From an uncultured Prevotella sp. (lineage in GTDB: Bacteria > Bacteroidota > Bacteroidia > Bacteroidales > Bacteroidaceae), in NCBI GenBank assembly GCA_900315525.1, contig OMZO01000011.1, positions 96,842 through 160,841 of the forward strand: 64,000 nt of DNA, written 5' to 3'. A model generated the notes under the pieces. It ran no database searches, was not told the origin of the DNA, and saw only the letters and a list, made by a program, of their open reading frames with translations. The position numbers were made by a program, and so were the translations under genes. Below are positions 1 through 7,938 of this stretch, in pieces. Position 1 is the first letter of the stretch. Each line of letters opens with the position of its first letter.

Positions 1-107
1 CCACGTTCTGTTGTTGCCAGACGCAGACGAGCCACAGCAACACCCTGATCTACGTATCTGACCTCAGGATCCTGGCCTACATTACCTATTAACATCACCT
101 TATTCAT
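1..107 (-). CDS. ssb: Single-stranded DNA-binding protein, N-terminal part (runs off the window)
   Basis: Only the first 35 codons are present; the gene continues beyond base 1. The start reads [18 protein letters not shown], the classic opening of bacterial SSB, the OB-fold protein that coats single-stranded DNA in replication, repair and recombination. The ATG overlaps the stop of the upstream gene in an ATGA arrangement (104-107), so the two are probably translated in a coupled way. The family call rests on this conserved N-terminus alone. Confidence 0.9.
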   Translation of the reverse strand, partial: MNKVMLIGNVGQDPEVRYVDQGVAVARLRLATTER

Positions 108-652
108 AGTTGCTTAGCCTTTCCAAGATATGTAAAACGGAAATTCTTACCTTTGGCAGAAGGGAACTGACTACGCTCGTCAACACGGTCGCGAAGATAG
201 TCAACGATACGCTCATAGCAGTCCTGGCCAGATGCAGCCTTCACGCGAGCCACAAACTGTGTATCACGATACTGGAACTTGCCCGTACCAGGAATCAGCA
301 GCACACGCTTGAAGTCGAGCGAGCCTTCATACCAACCTGGCCTGATCTCATTCAGACGGCTTACAACAGGAGTCGGACGCTTGATGACACCCTCATCCTC
401 AACAGGATGGATGGCCTTCTTGTCCTTGAAGTCCTGCATCGTAGCTGCTTCCGTCTTGATGATAATGAAATAAACACGGGGATGTATCTTGTAACGCTTG
501 GGATAAAACACATCGCTTGCTACGTATTCTCGGATATCAGCCTCCAAATCCGGATCCATGCCAATTTCCTCTATATCGCGCAAGAAATCTATAGCTTCAT
601 CTACTGTAGAAACAAGCGTTTCACGGTCAAAATAACGTAAGTATAAATTCAT
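104..652 (-). CDS. Conserved hypothetical protein, 182 aa
   Basis: I do not recognise a named family. The protein is soluble, with no signal peptide or membrane span. The N-terminal 55 residues are acidic and predicted helical, followed by a strand-rich part containing [26 protein letters not shown] and a basic C-terminus ([15 protein letters not shown]). Its TGA stop overlaps the ATG of ssb, so the pair is very likely one transcription unit and a role linked to DNA metabolism is possible, but that is inference from position only. Reading may start from the tRNA cluster promoter at about 1135. Confidence 0.75.
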   Translation of the reverse strand: MNLYLRYFDRETLVSTVDEAIDFLRDIEEIGMDPDLEADIREYVASDVFYPKRYKIHPRVYFIIIKTEAATMQDFKDKKAIHPVEDEGVIKRPTPVVSRLNEIRPGWYEGSLDFKRVLLIPGTGKFQYRDTQFVARVKAASGQDCYERIVDYLRDRVDERSQFPSAKGKNFRFTYLGKAKQL

Positions 653-677
653 TTGAAAATGTTGTTTTCCGTAAGAG

Positions 678-750
678 AGCGGAAAACGGGACTCGGACCC
701 GCGACCCCAACCTTGGCAAGGTTGTGCTCTACCAACTGAGCTATTTCCGC
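678..750 (-). tRNA. tRNA-Gly (GCC)
   Basis: Read on the minus strand this folds as a 73-nt tRNA: acceptor GCGGAAA/TTTCCGC, D arm with AGTTGGTAGA, anticodon stem CAACC/GGTTG around loop TTGCCAA (anticodon GCC), and T loop with GTCCGAGTC. CCA is not encoded. It is nearly identical to the copy at 1021-1093. Confidence 0.95.
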
Positions 751-778
751 AGTTTCATTGAAACTATTCTATTTAAGG

Positions 779-862
779 TGAAGAGGAGGAGACTCGAACT
801 CCCACGTCGCAATTGACACTACCCCCTCAAAGTAGCGCGTCTACCAATTCCGCCACCTCTCC
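779..862 (-). tRNA. tRNA-Leu (GAG)
   Basis: Class II tRNA of 84 nt with a long variable arm. The acceptor GGAGAGG pairs with CCTCTTC (one G-U), the D arm carries GGCGGAATTGGTAGACGC typical of tRNA-Leu, and the anticodon loop TTGAGGG gives anticodon GAG. It lies in the four-tRNA cluster on the minus strand. Confidence 0.93.
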
Positions 863-888
863 AACAAAAAGATGTGAATAAAAAAGAG

Positions 889-970
889 TGCCCAGAACAG
901 GACTCGAACCTGCACGCCTCGCGGCACACGCACCTGAAACGTGCGCGTCTACCAATTCCGCCACCTGGGC
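889..970 (-). tRNA. tRNA-Leu (CAG)
   Basis: Class II tRNA of 82 nt. Acceptor GCCCAGG pairs with TCTGGGC, the D arm has the leucine signature GGAATTGGTAGACGC, and the anticodon stem CACGT/GCGTG encloses TTCAGGT (anticodon CAG). It is followed downstream by the tRNA-Leu(GAG). Confidence 0.93.
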
Positions 971-1020
971 AATTTTTCATTAAGGCCTATCCTTAATGAC
1001 TCTTTTTTGTTCAGCATTTG

Positions 1021-1093
1021 AGCGGAAAACGGGACTCGGACCCGCGACCCCAACCTTGGCAAGGTTGTGCTCTACCAACTGAGCTATTTCCGC
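1021..1093 (-). tRNA. tRNA-Gly (GCC), second copy
   Basis: It has the same sequence and fold as the tRNA-Gly at 678-750 (anticodon loop TTGCCAA). It is the first gene of the tRNA cluster and follows directly after a strong promoter at 1135-1166. Confidence 0.95.
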
Positions 1094-1134
1094 AGTTTTA
1101 ACCCCTTTCAGAGGTGCATTTCTCTAAATGCGGT

Positions 1135-1166
1135 GCAAAGGTAATGCTTTTTTTTGAACTGACAAA
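1135..1166 (-). promoter_or_regulatory. Bacteroidota-type promoter of the tRNA cluster
   Basis: The minus strand carries TACCTTTGC (1135-1143, matching TAnnTTTGC) and TTTG (1163-1166, -33 element) with a 19-bp spacer, the canonical Bacteroidota arrangement. It drives tRNA-Gly, Leu, Leu, Gly and possibly the genes beyond. Confidence 0.85.
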
Positions 1167-1196
1167 CTTTTCGGGGATTTTTTTTAAAAAAAACTT

Positions 1197-2297
1197 CTAA
1201 TCCATCCGATTTTTATAATCATCATATCCAAATTCACGTAGAATCTCAAACTTACCATCCTGATGAAGCATTCCGAGAGCCGGATGCGTGATACCATTGA
1301 ACATCGTAGTCTTCACCGTCGTATAGTGAATCATATCTTCAAAAATCACCTCTTCTCCGACCTCCAACTCATGATCAAAGCGCCAATAGCCCATAAAGTC
1401 GCCACTCAGACAACTGTTACCACCCAGACGATAACCCTCTTCACCATGCACCGCCCCACGTACCTCTGGATAATAGGGCATCTCAAGACAGTCAGGCATA
1501 TGACAGGTGAAACTGACATCGAGGATAGCGGTCTTGATCCCATGATCCTCCACGATATCCACCACATGCGAGACCAGCGGTCCTGTCTGCCAGGCAAAGG
1601 CACTACCAGGCTCGAGTATCACTTTCAGCCAAGGATAGCGCTGGTGAAAGCCTTGCATCAACGACACGAGCAGTTCCACATCATAATCCTTACGAGTCAT
1701 CAGATGGCCTCCGCCGAAATTGATCCACTTCAACTGCGGGAACCACTTTGAGAACTTCTCCTCGATATGGGCCAACGAACGCTGAAACACATCTGCTCCA
1801 CTCTCACAATGACAATGACAATGGAAGCCAGAGATATCCGAGGGAAGTTGCTCGGGAAGCCTGTCGGCAGTCAGTCCAAAGCGCGTACCAGGAGCACAAG
1901 GGTTATAGAGTAGCGTCTCCACCTCTGAGTATTCCGGATTGATGCGCAGCCCCAGTGATACACCATGGGCACGCTGATGGAAACGTTCATACTGCGACAA
2001 AGAGTTAAACGTCAGATGTGACGAGCAACGGGCAATCTGGTCGAACTCTTCATCCGTATAGGCAGGTGAATAGGTATGCGCCGGTGCTCCGAACTCCTCA
2101 TAGGCCAAACGGGCTTCAGAAAGCGAACTGGCTGTAGTCGAACTGATGTACTCACGGAAGATGGGGAATGTCTTCCAAAGGGCAAATGCCTTGAAGGCAA
2201 GTATGACCTCTATATCGGCTTTCGCCGCAACATCAGCGATAAGCTGGAGATTGCGGCGAAGTTTCGTTTCCTCTATAATATAAATAGGTGTAGCCAT
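1197..2297 (-). CDS. nspC: Carboxynorspermidine decarboxylase
   Basis: 366 aa, the full length of the family. This PLP enzyme removes the carboxyl group from carboxynorspermidine or carboxyspermidine in the alternative polyamine pathway found in Bacteroidota and Vibrio. It is a fold-III alanine racemase/ornithine decarboxylase-type protein. The PLP lysine is K36 in LAFKAFALW. WINFGGGHLMTRKDYDV, ILEPGSAFAWQTG and DVSFTCHMPD match the glycine-rich phosphate-binding and active-site segments. It begins 2 bp after the stop of the histidine kinase gene, so the two are cotranscribed. It is the cytosolic last step to (nor)spermidine; the partner dehydrogenase is not in this window. Confidence 0.93.
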   Translation of the reverse strand: MATPIYIIEETKLRRNLQLIADVAAKADIEVILAFKAFALWKTFPIFREYISSTTASSLSEARLAYEEFGAPAHTYSPAYTDEEFDQIARCSSHLTFNSLSQYERFHQRAHGVSLGLRINPEYSEVETLLYNPCAPGTRFGLTADRLPEQLPSDISGFHCHCHCESGADVFQRSLAHIEEKFSKWFPQLKWINFGGGHLMTRKDYDVELLVSLMQGFHQRYPWLKVILEPGSAFAWQTGPLVSHVVDIVEDHGIKTAILDVSFTCHMPDCLEMPYYPEVRGAVHGEEGYRLGGNSCLSGDFMGYWRFDHELEVGEEVIFEDMIHYTTVKTTMFNGITHPALGMLHQDGKFEILREFGYDDYKNRMD

Positions 2298-2299
2298 CT

Positions 2300-3445
2300 C
2301 TATTCTTTCTTCAAGGGGACAAGGACGCTGAACGTACTACCCTCGCCCACGACAGATTCCACCGTACAGTCACCTCCGTTCTTCTGGGCAAAGTCCTGAC
2401 AGAGCTGCAGACCCAGTCCAGAACCTTCCTCACCTCCTGTTCCATAGGTGGTCTCTCCTTTGCGGAAGATACTACCGAGACGTTCGGGAGCAATACCCAC
2501 ACCGTGATCCCTGACACTGATCTTAGCAAAGTCACCCTCTACAGACATCATAATATCAATCGATGAGCCCTCTGGCGAGAACTTGATGGCATTCGACATG
2601 AAATTACGTACCACCGTCTTCAGCATATCATTATCAGCCCTTACCACTAATGGCTGGTCTGTATGCTGGAGGTTCAATTTGATTTTCTTGGTCTGGGCAA
2701 TCATCTCAAAGATATCCACAACACCAGGTATAATGTCATTCAGATCGAGGTCTTGAGTTACCACACTCAGACGACCCGTCTGACTCTTGGTCCACTTCAA
2801 CAGGTTGTCCAACAAGTCATGCACCTCTTCCGACTCTCTGTTGGCCTGATCGAGCAATGTGTACAGTTCTGGACCGACGGTCTCGGGGGATGCAGACTGC
2901 ACCACAAGGTTCAGCACCATACGGATACTTGCCATTGGTGAGCGGAGGTCGTGGGCAATCACTGAATACATCTTATCACGATTGTTAAGCGTTGCCTGCA
3001 ATTCCGCATTCTTCTTCTCGATAAGCCGCTTGGCAGCAACGAGTGAGATCTGCTGCATCACACGCATGACGAGCTCTTCTTTGTTGAAGGGCTTCGTGAG
3101 GAAGTCACTTGCACCCACCTGGAAACCATGCACCAGGTCGGAAGGTGTATTCAGGGCTGTCAGGAATATAATGGGGATGTCTTTTGTCTCTTCGTCCTTC
3201 TTCAGAATGACGGCTGTATCGAAGCCGCTGATGTCAGGCATCATCACGTCAAGCAGGATAAGGTCAGGATGCTCCTTCTTTGTCATCTCTATACAACCGT
3301 TTCCGTTGCTTGCAGTGCACACCTGGAACTTTTCATTCGTAAGAAGAATCTTCAACAACAACACGTTGCTGACAACATCATCGACTATCAGTATTTTATA
3401 CTCGCTTCGATTTATCTTTGATTCTAGAGTTTCTCCAGCGTCCAT
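2300..3445 (-). CDS. Hybrid response regulator-histidine kinase (REC-HisKA-HATPase)
   Basis: 381 aa, cytosolic, with no membrane span. The N-terminal receiver domain (about 17-135) has the acidic pair D22/D23, phospho-acceptor D66 (ILLDVMMP) and K118 (FLTKPF). A short coiled coil leads to a HisKA domain with H165 (SVIAHDLRSP), then a HATPase with N-box VRNFMSNAIKFS, G1 DHGVGI and G2 GEEGSGLGL. A receiver placed in front of the kinase suggests that phosphorylation of the receiver controls kinase output. No separate sensor domain or DNA-binding output is present. It shares a transcript with nspC downstream. Confidence 0.92.
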   Translation of the reverse strand: MDAGETLESKINRSEYKILIVDDVVSNVLLLKILLTNEKFQVCTASNGNGCIEMTKKEHPDLILLDVMMPDISGFDTAVILKKDEETKDIPIIFLTALNTPSDLVHGFQVGASDFLTKPFNKEELVMRVMQQISLVAAKRLIEKKNAELQATLNNRDKMYSVIAHDLRSPMASIRMVLNLVVQSASPETVGPELYTLLDQANRESEEVHDLLDNLLKWTKSQTGRLSVVTQDLDLNDIIPGVVDIFEMIAQTKKIKLNLQHTDQPLVVRADNDMLKTVVRNFMSNAIKFSPEGSSIDIMMSVEGDFAKISVRDHGVGIAPERLGSIFRKGETTYGTGGEEGSGLGLQLCQDFAQKNGGDCTVESVVGEGSTFSVLVPLKKE

Positions 3446-3478
3446 TATTATATGGGGTCAGTATGTAATAATTCGGGT

Positions 3479-3520
3479 GCAAAAATAATGCAATAATTTG
3501 AATTGACCAAATTATTGCAT
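3479..3520 (-). promoter_or_regulatory. Promoter of the kinase-nspC unit overlapping a 13-bp perfect inverted repeat
   Basis: The minus strand has TATTTTTGC (3479-3487) and TTTG (3508-3511) about 20 bp apart. Arms ATGCAATAATTTG (3488-3500) and its exact complement (3508-3520) with a 7-bp spacer fill the space between the two boxes. This could be an operator for a dimeric regulator or a weak AT-rich terminator of carB followed by T residues. Confidence 0.6.
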
Positions 3521-3545
3521 CATTTTTTCACGTTTCAAGGGGTGT

Positions 3546-6500
3546 CTACTTGTATTCAGACCATGATTTGATACCTATTTCGTCTAATCTTATGCTACAA
3601 AAGGCATTAATAAAGGCACTTGCCAGACGACTGTTGGTAATCAGGGGCACATTCAAGTCGATGGCTGCACGACGTATCTTATAGCCGTTTGTCAGCTCGT
3701 GCGTCGTCAGGTTCTTCGGGATGTTCACCACCATATCAATCTTATGCGCATGGAGCAAGTCGAGGGCCGAAGGACCTTCCACCCCACCCTGCATCTCCGA
3801 CGGCCAGAGCACCCGTGTGTTCTCGATACCATTCTCTGTCAGATAGTGTGAAGTACCTCCCGTCGCATAGATCTCGTAACCATGTTCGACGAGCATTCTG
3901 GCGGCATCCAGCATCTCAGCCTTCTGCTTAGCCGAACCAGTGGAAAGCAGCACCGTCTTCTTGGGTATCCGATGTCCTACGGAGAGCATCGCCTTCAGCA
4001 AGGCTGTATTCGTATTGTCACCGATACAGCCCACCTCACCCGTAGAAGCCATATCCACACCCAGCACAGGGTCAGCTTTCTGCAGGCGGTTAAACGAGAA
4101 CTGCGAAGCCTTGATACCCACATAGTCGAGGTCGAAGAGGTTCTTATGAGGCTTCTCGACAGGCAGCCCAAGCATCACTTTCGTAGCCAGGTCGATCAGG
4201 TTCAGCTTCAGCACCTTCGACACAAAGGGGAAGGAACGTGAGGCACGTAGGTTACACTCGATGACGAGGATATCGTTATCACGGGCCATATACTGGATAT
4301 TGAACGGACCGTTGATGTGCAAGGCCTTGGCAATCTCACGCGAGATACGCTTGATGCGGCGCACAGTCTCCACATAGAGCTTCTGCGGCGGGAACTGGAT
4401 GGTGGCATCGCCCGAGTGGACACCGGCAAACTCAATATGTTCTGAGATGGCATAGGCCAGAATCTCACCATCCTTCGCCACTGCGTCCATCTCAATCTCC
4501 TTGGCGTGCTCGATAAACTTCGACACCACCACAGGATGGTCTTCCGACACGTTGGCTGCCAGTTCCAGAAACTTCTCCAGTTCCTCCTGATTCGAACAGA
4601 CATTCATCGCGGCACCAGAGAGGACGTAGGAAGGACGCACCAGCACGGGGAAGCCCACGCGCTCCACAAACTGACTGATATCATCCATACTCGTCAGCGC
4701 AGACCACTCAGGCTGGTTCACGCCGAGTTCGTTGAGCATCTGTGAGAACTTCGCACGGTCCTCTGCGCCATCAATGTCGGAAGCCTGTGTACCGAGGATA
4801 TTCACGTGCTGTTCGTCGAGATAGACCGCCAGATTATTAGGAATCTGTCCACCTGTGGAGACGATGGCACCATGTGGCTGTTCCAAGTCGATGATGTCGA
4901 GCACACGCTCAAAGGTCAGTTCGTCGAAGTAGAGACGATCACACATATCGTAGTCCGTCGAGACGGTCTCTGGATTATAGTTGATCATCACCGAACGCCA
5001 CCCGTTATTCCTAATGGTGTTCAACGCCTGCACACCGCACCAGTCGAACTCCACCGACGAGCCGATTCTATAGGCACCCGAACCCAGTACAATGATACTC
5101 TTCCTGTCGTTCTCATACTGTATATCGCCAGTCTCCCCCGAATAGGTCACATAGAGATAATTGGTCTGTGCGGGATACTCTGCAGCGAGGGTATCTATCT
5201 GCTTCACGACAGGCAGGATGCCGAGTTGCTTGCGGCGGTTACGCACCAGCAGCGATGCCTTGTGCATGTTCTCACCCTCTTTCTCGAGTCCGATGGCGCG
5301 GGCTATCTGGAAATCCGTGAATCCATACACCTTCGCCTCTCTCAGCAGCGACTCCTCGAGTGTGTTGATATTCTGCCGTTTCAGCTGTTCGTCGATGTCG
5401 ATGATATGCTTCAGCTTATAGAGGAACCACTTGTCGATCTTCGTCAACTCATGGATATGTTCGATCGTGTATTCAGGCAGATGCATGGCCTTCGAGATCA
5501 CGAAGATACGCTTGTCTGTCGGCTCGCGCAAGGCTGCGTCGATATCAGGAATCTTCAGTTCCTTGTTCTCCACGAATCCGTGCATACCCTGTCCGATCAT
5601 GCGGAGTCCTTTCTGGATGGCCTCTTCAAAGGTACGTCCGATAGCCATTACCTCACCCACCGACTTCATCGACGACCCCAGTTCCTTATCGACCCCATGG
5701 AACTTCGAGAGGTCCCAGCGGGGAATCTTGCACACCACGTAGTCGAGGGCAGGTTCGAAGAAGGCCGATGTGGTCTTAGTCACCGAGTTCTTCAGTTCGA
5801 AGAGTCCGTAACCCATACCCAGCTTAGCAGCGACAAAGGCCAGCGGATAGCCAGTAGCCTTCGAGGCCAGTGCCGACGAACGCGACAGACGGGCATTCAC
5901 CTCAATCACACGATAGTCTTCCGACTGGGGGTCGAAGGCATACTGCACGTTACACTCGCCGACGATACCGATATGACGGATAATCTTGATAGCCAGCGCA
6001 CGCAGCTTATGATACTCCGAATTGGTGAGCGTCTGCGAAGGAGCCACCACAATCGACTCTCCCGTATGGATGCCCAGCGGGTCGAAGTTCTCCATATTAC
6101 AGACCGTGATACAGTTATCATAGCGATCACGCACCACCTCGTATTCTATTTCCTTCCAGCCTTTGAGCGATTTCTCCACAAGTACCTGCGGTGAGAATGA
6201 GAAGGCCTTCTCTGCCAAGCGGTCGAGTTCCTCCTCATTGTCACAGAAGCCAGAACCGAGACCGCCGAGTGCATAGGCGGCACGCAAGATGATGGGATAG
6301 CCCAGCGCAGCTGCCGCCTTGCGGGCATCAGCAATATTATCACAAGCCTGACTCTTAATGGTCTTCACACCAATCTCGTCGAGTTTCCTGACAAACAGTT
6401 CACGGTCCTCGGTATCTATGATAGCCTGCACAGGCGTACCCAGCACTTTCACACCATATTTCTCCAGCACGCCACTCTGATAGAGTTCCACACCGCAGTT

Positions 6501-6785
6501 CAGCGCTGTCTGTCCACCAAAGGCCAAGAGGATGCCGTCTGGACGTTCCTTCTCGATGACCCGCTCCACGAAATAAGGCTGCACGGGCAGGAAGTAGATC
6601 TCATCGGCTACACCCTCGGAGGTCTGCACCGTTGCGATATTCGGATTGATAAGTACCGTCTTGATGCCCTCCTCGCGGAGTGCCTTCAGGGCCTGACTGC
6701 CGCTATAGTCAAATTCGCCTGCCTCACCGATTTTCAAGGCACCGCTACCCAGCAACAGGACTTTCTTTATAGTATTATCTTTCAT
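3546..6785 (-). CDS. carB: Carbamoyl-phosphate synthase, large subunit
   Basis: 1079 aa, full length. It makes carbamoyl phosphate from bicarbonate, ATP and glutamine-derived ammonia for pyrimidine and arginine synthesis. Two homologous ATP-grasp halves are visible: LLLGSGALKIGEAGEFDYSG near the start and IVLGSGAYRIGSSVEFDWCG in the middle. A C-terminal MGS-like allosteric domain follows (VLLSTGSAKQKAEML ... YATGGTSHYL). The start codon overlaps the carA stop (ATGA), so the two subunits are translationally coupled. Confidence 0.97.
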   Translation of the reverse strand: MKDNTIKKVLLLGSGALKIGEAGEFDYSGSQALKALREEGIKTVLINPNIATVQTSEGVADEIYFLPVQPYFVERVIEKERPDGILLAFGGQTALNCGVELYQSGVLEKYGVKVLGTPVQAIIDTEDRELFVRKLDEIGVKTIKSQACDNIADARKAAAALGYPIILRAAYALGGLGSGFCDNEEELDRLAEKAFSFSPQVLVEKSLKGWKEIEYEVVRDRYDNCITVCNMENFDPLGIHTGESIVVAPSQTLTNSEYHKLRALAIKIIRHIGIVGECNVQYAFDPQSEDYRVIEVNARLSRSSALASKATGYPLAFVAAKLGMGYGLFELKNSVTKTTSAFFEPALDYVVCKIPRWDLSKFHGVDKELGSSMKSVGEVMAIGRTFEEAIQKGLRMIGQGMHGFVENKELKIPDIDAALREPTDKRIFVISKAMHLPEYTIEHIHELTKIDKWFLYKLKHIIDIDEQLKRQNINTLEESLLREAKVYGFTDFQIARAIGLEKEGENMHKASLLVRNRRKQLGILPVVKQIDTLAAEYPAQTNYLYVTYSGETGDIQYENDRKSIIVLGSGAYRIGSSVEFDWCGVQALNTIRNNGWRSVMINYNPETVSTDYDMCDRLYFDELTFERVLDIIDLEQPHGAIVSTGGQIPNNLAVYLDEQHVNILGTQASDIDGAEDRAKFSQMLNELGVNQPEWSALTSMDDISQFVERVGFPVLVRPSYVLSGAAMNVCSNQEELEKFLELAANVSEDHPVVVSKFIEHAKEIEMDAVAKDGEILAYAISEHIEFAGVHSGDATIQFPPQKLYVETVRRIKRISREIAKALHINGPFNIQYMARDNDILVIECNLRASRSFPFVSKVLKLNLIDLATKVMLGLPVEKPHKNLFDLDYVGIKASQFSFNRLQKADPVLGVDMASTGEVGCIGDNTNTALLKAMLSVGHRIPKKTVLLSTGSAKQKAEMLDAARMLVEHGYEIYATGGTSHYLTENGIENTRVLWPSEMQGGVEGPSALDLLHAHKIDMVVNIPKNLTTHELTNGYKIRRAAIDLNVPLITNSRLASAFINAFCSIRLDEIGIKSWSEYK

Positions 6786-7861
6786 AATGTCTCAATAAAA
6801 CGATCAAACATAAATTCTGTATCTACAGGACCAGAGCAGGCCTCTGGGTGGAACTGGCTCGAGAACCAGGGGTGCGACAGGTGACGGATACCTTCGTTCG
6901 AGCCGTCGTTCATGTTCACGAAGAGTTCGCGCCAATCATTGCCCAGCGTCGAGGCATCCACAGCGTAGCCGTGATTCTGTGAGGTGACGTAGCAACGGTT
7001 CGTACCTACCTCTCGTACAGGCTGGTTGTGGCTACGATGTCCGTATTTCAGCTTGTAGATGGTAGCACCACCAGCCTTTGCCAGCAACTGGTTTCCCATG
7101 CAGATACCGCAGATAGGCTTACGCGAACGCGACATCTGTTTCTGCAGGATCTCCACAGCAGCCACACAGCGGTCTGGGTCACCAGGACCATTAGCCAGGA
7201 AAAGTCCGTAGAAATCCATCTCTGTATAGTCGTAGTTCCAGGGCACACGAATCACCTCTACGCCGCGTTGTATCAGACAGCGGATGATATTGTTCTTCAC
7301 GCCGCAATCGACGAGCACCACCTTCTTGCCGGCCCCTTCATTGTAGCGGATGACATCCTTGCAGCTCACGCGCTCCACCCAATTGATGCTGGCATAGTCC
7401 TCGTCTTCCAGCAGGTCTTGCCCTTCGAGCCCCTCAAACTCCAGATGTCCCATCATCACGCCGTGCTCTCTGAGCACCTTCGTCAGCGCCCTGGTGTCGA
7501 TACCAGTCACGCCAGGCACTTGTTCCCGCTTCAGCCAGTCGGCCAGACTCTCCTTGGCATTCCAGTGAGAATAGGCTTCGCTGTAGTCGCTCACGATGAT
7601 GGCCTTTGCGTAGATACGGTCGCTCTCCATGAAGGTGGCGATACCGTTGTCCTCGATGGTGAAGGGCGGTACCCCATAGTTACCCACGAGCGGATAGGTC
7701 AGCGTCATCAGCTGCCCCGCGTAGCTTGGATCCGTCAGACTCTCTGGGTAGCCCATCATCGCCGTGTTGAATACCACTTCTCCGGCGACAGGCTTCTCAA
7801 AGCCAAAGCTCTTTCCCTTGAATTTTGTTCCGTCCTGCAGGACGAGTGTCACATCTTTCAT
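6782..7861 (-). CDS. carA: Carbamoyl-phosphate synthase, small (glutaminase) subunit
   Basis: 359 aa. It hydrolyses glutamine and channels ammonia to CarB. The N-terminal CPSase small-chain domain (GEVVFNTAMMGYPESLTDPSYAGQ) is followed by a class I glutamine amidotransferase domain with nucleophile elbow PICGICMGNQLL and the catalytic histidine in SQFHPEACSGP. It lies 77 bp downstream of glmS, with a hairpin terminator between them. Both are glutamine-using enzymes, and the terminator probably sets how much glmS transcript reads into carAB. Confidence 0.96.
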   Translation of the reverse strand: MKDVTLVLQDGTKFKGKSFGFEKPVAGEVVFNTAMMGYPESLTDPSYAGQLMTLTYPLVGNYGVPPFTIEDNGIATFMESDRIYAKAIIVSDYSEAYSHWNAKESLADWLKREQVPGVTGIDTRALTKVLREHGVMMGHLEFEGLEGQDLLEDEDYASINWVERVSCKDVIRYNEGAGKKVVLVDCGVKNNIIRCLIQRGVEVIRVPWNYDYTEMDFYGLFLANGPGDPDRCVAAVEILQKQMSRSRKPICGICMGNQLLAKAGGATIYKLKYGHRSHNQPVREVGTNRCYVTSQNHGYAVDASTLGNDWRELFVNMNDGSNEGIRHLSHPWFSSQFHPEACSGPVDTEFMFDRFIETL

Positions 7862-7895
7862 CTTTTACTTTTTATCTCGTTTTATGTCTATATTC

Positions 7896-7934
7896 AAAAA
7901 GAAGGGCGAAACGTCAATAAAACGAATCGCCCTT
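7896..7934 (-). terminator. Intrinsic terminator or attenuator between glmS and carA
   Basis: On the minus strand AAGGGCGA (7927-7934) pairs with TCGCCCTT (7902-7909), followed by C and TTTTT (7896-7900). No -7 promoter box is seen between it and carA, so carAB expression may depend on read-through. Confidence 0.7.
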
Positions 7935-7938
7935 GTCT

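Noticed and set aside
4806-6194. A 462-codon open frame on the plus strand
   Set aside because: It lies fully antisense to carB, whose reading frame and motifs are intact over the whole length. Long antisense frames arise easily in this codon usage.
7862-7938. A separate promoter for carA
   Set aside because: No TAnnTTTG box was found in the gap; only a terminator hairpin is visible.
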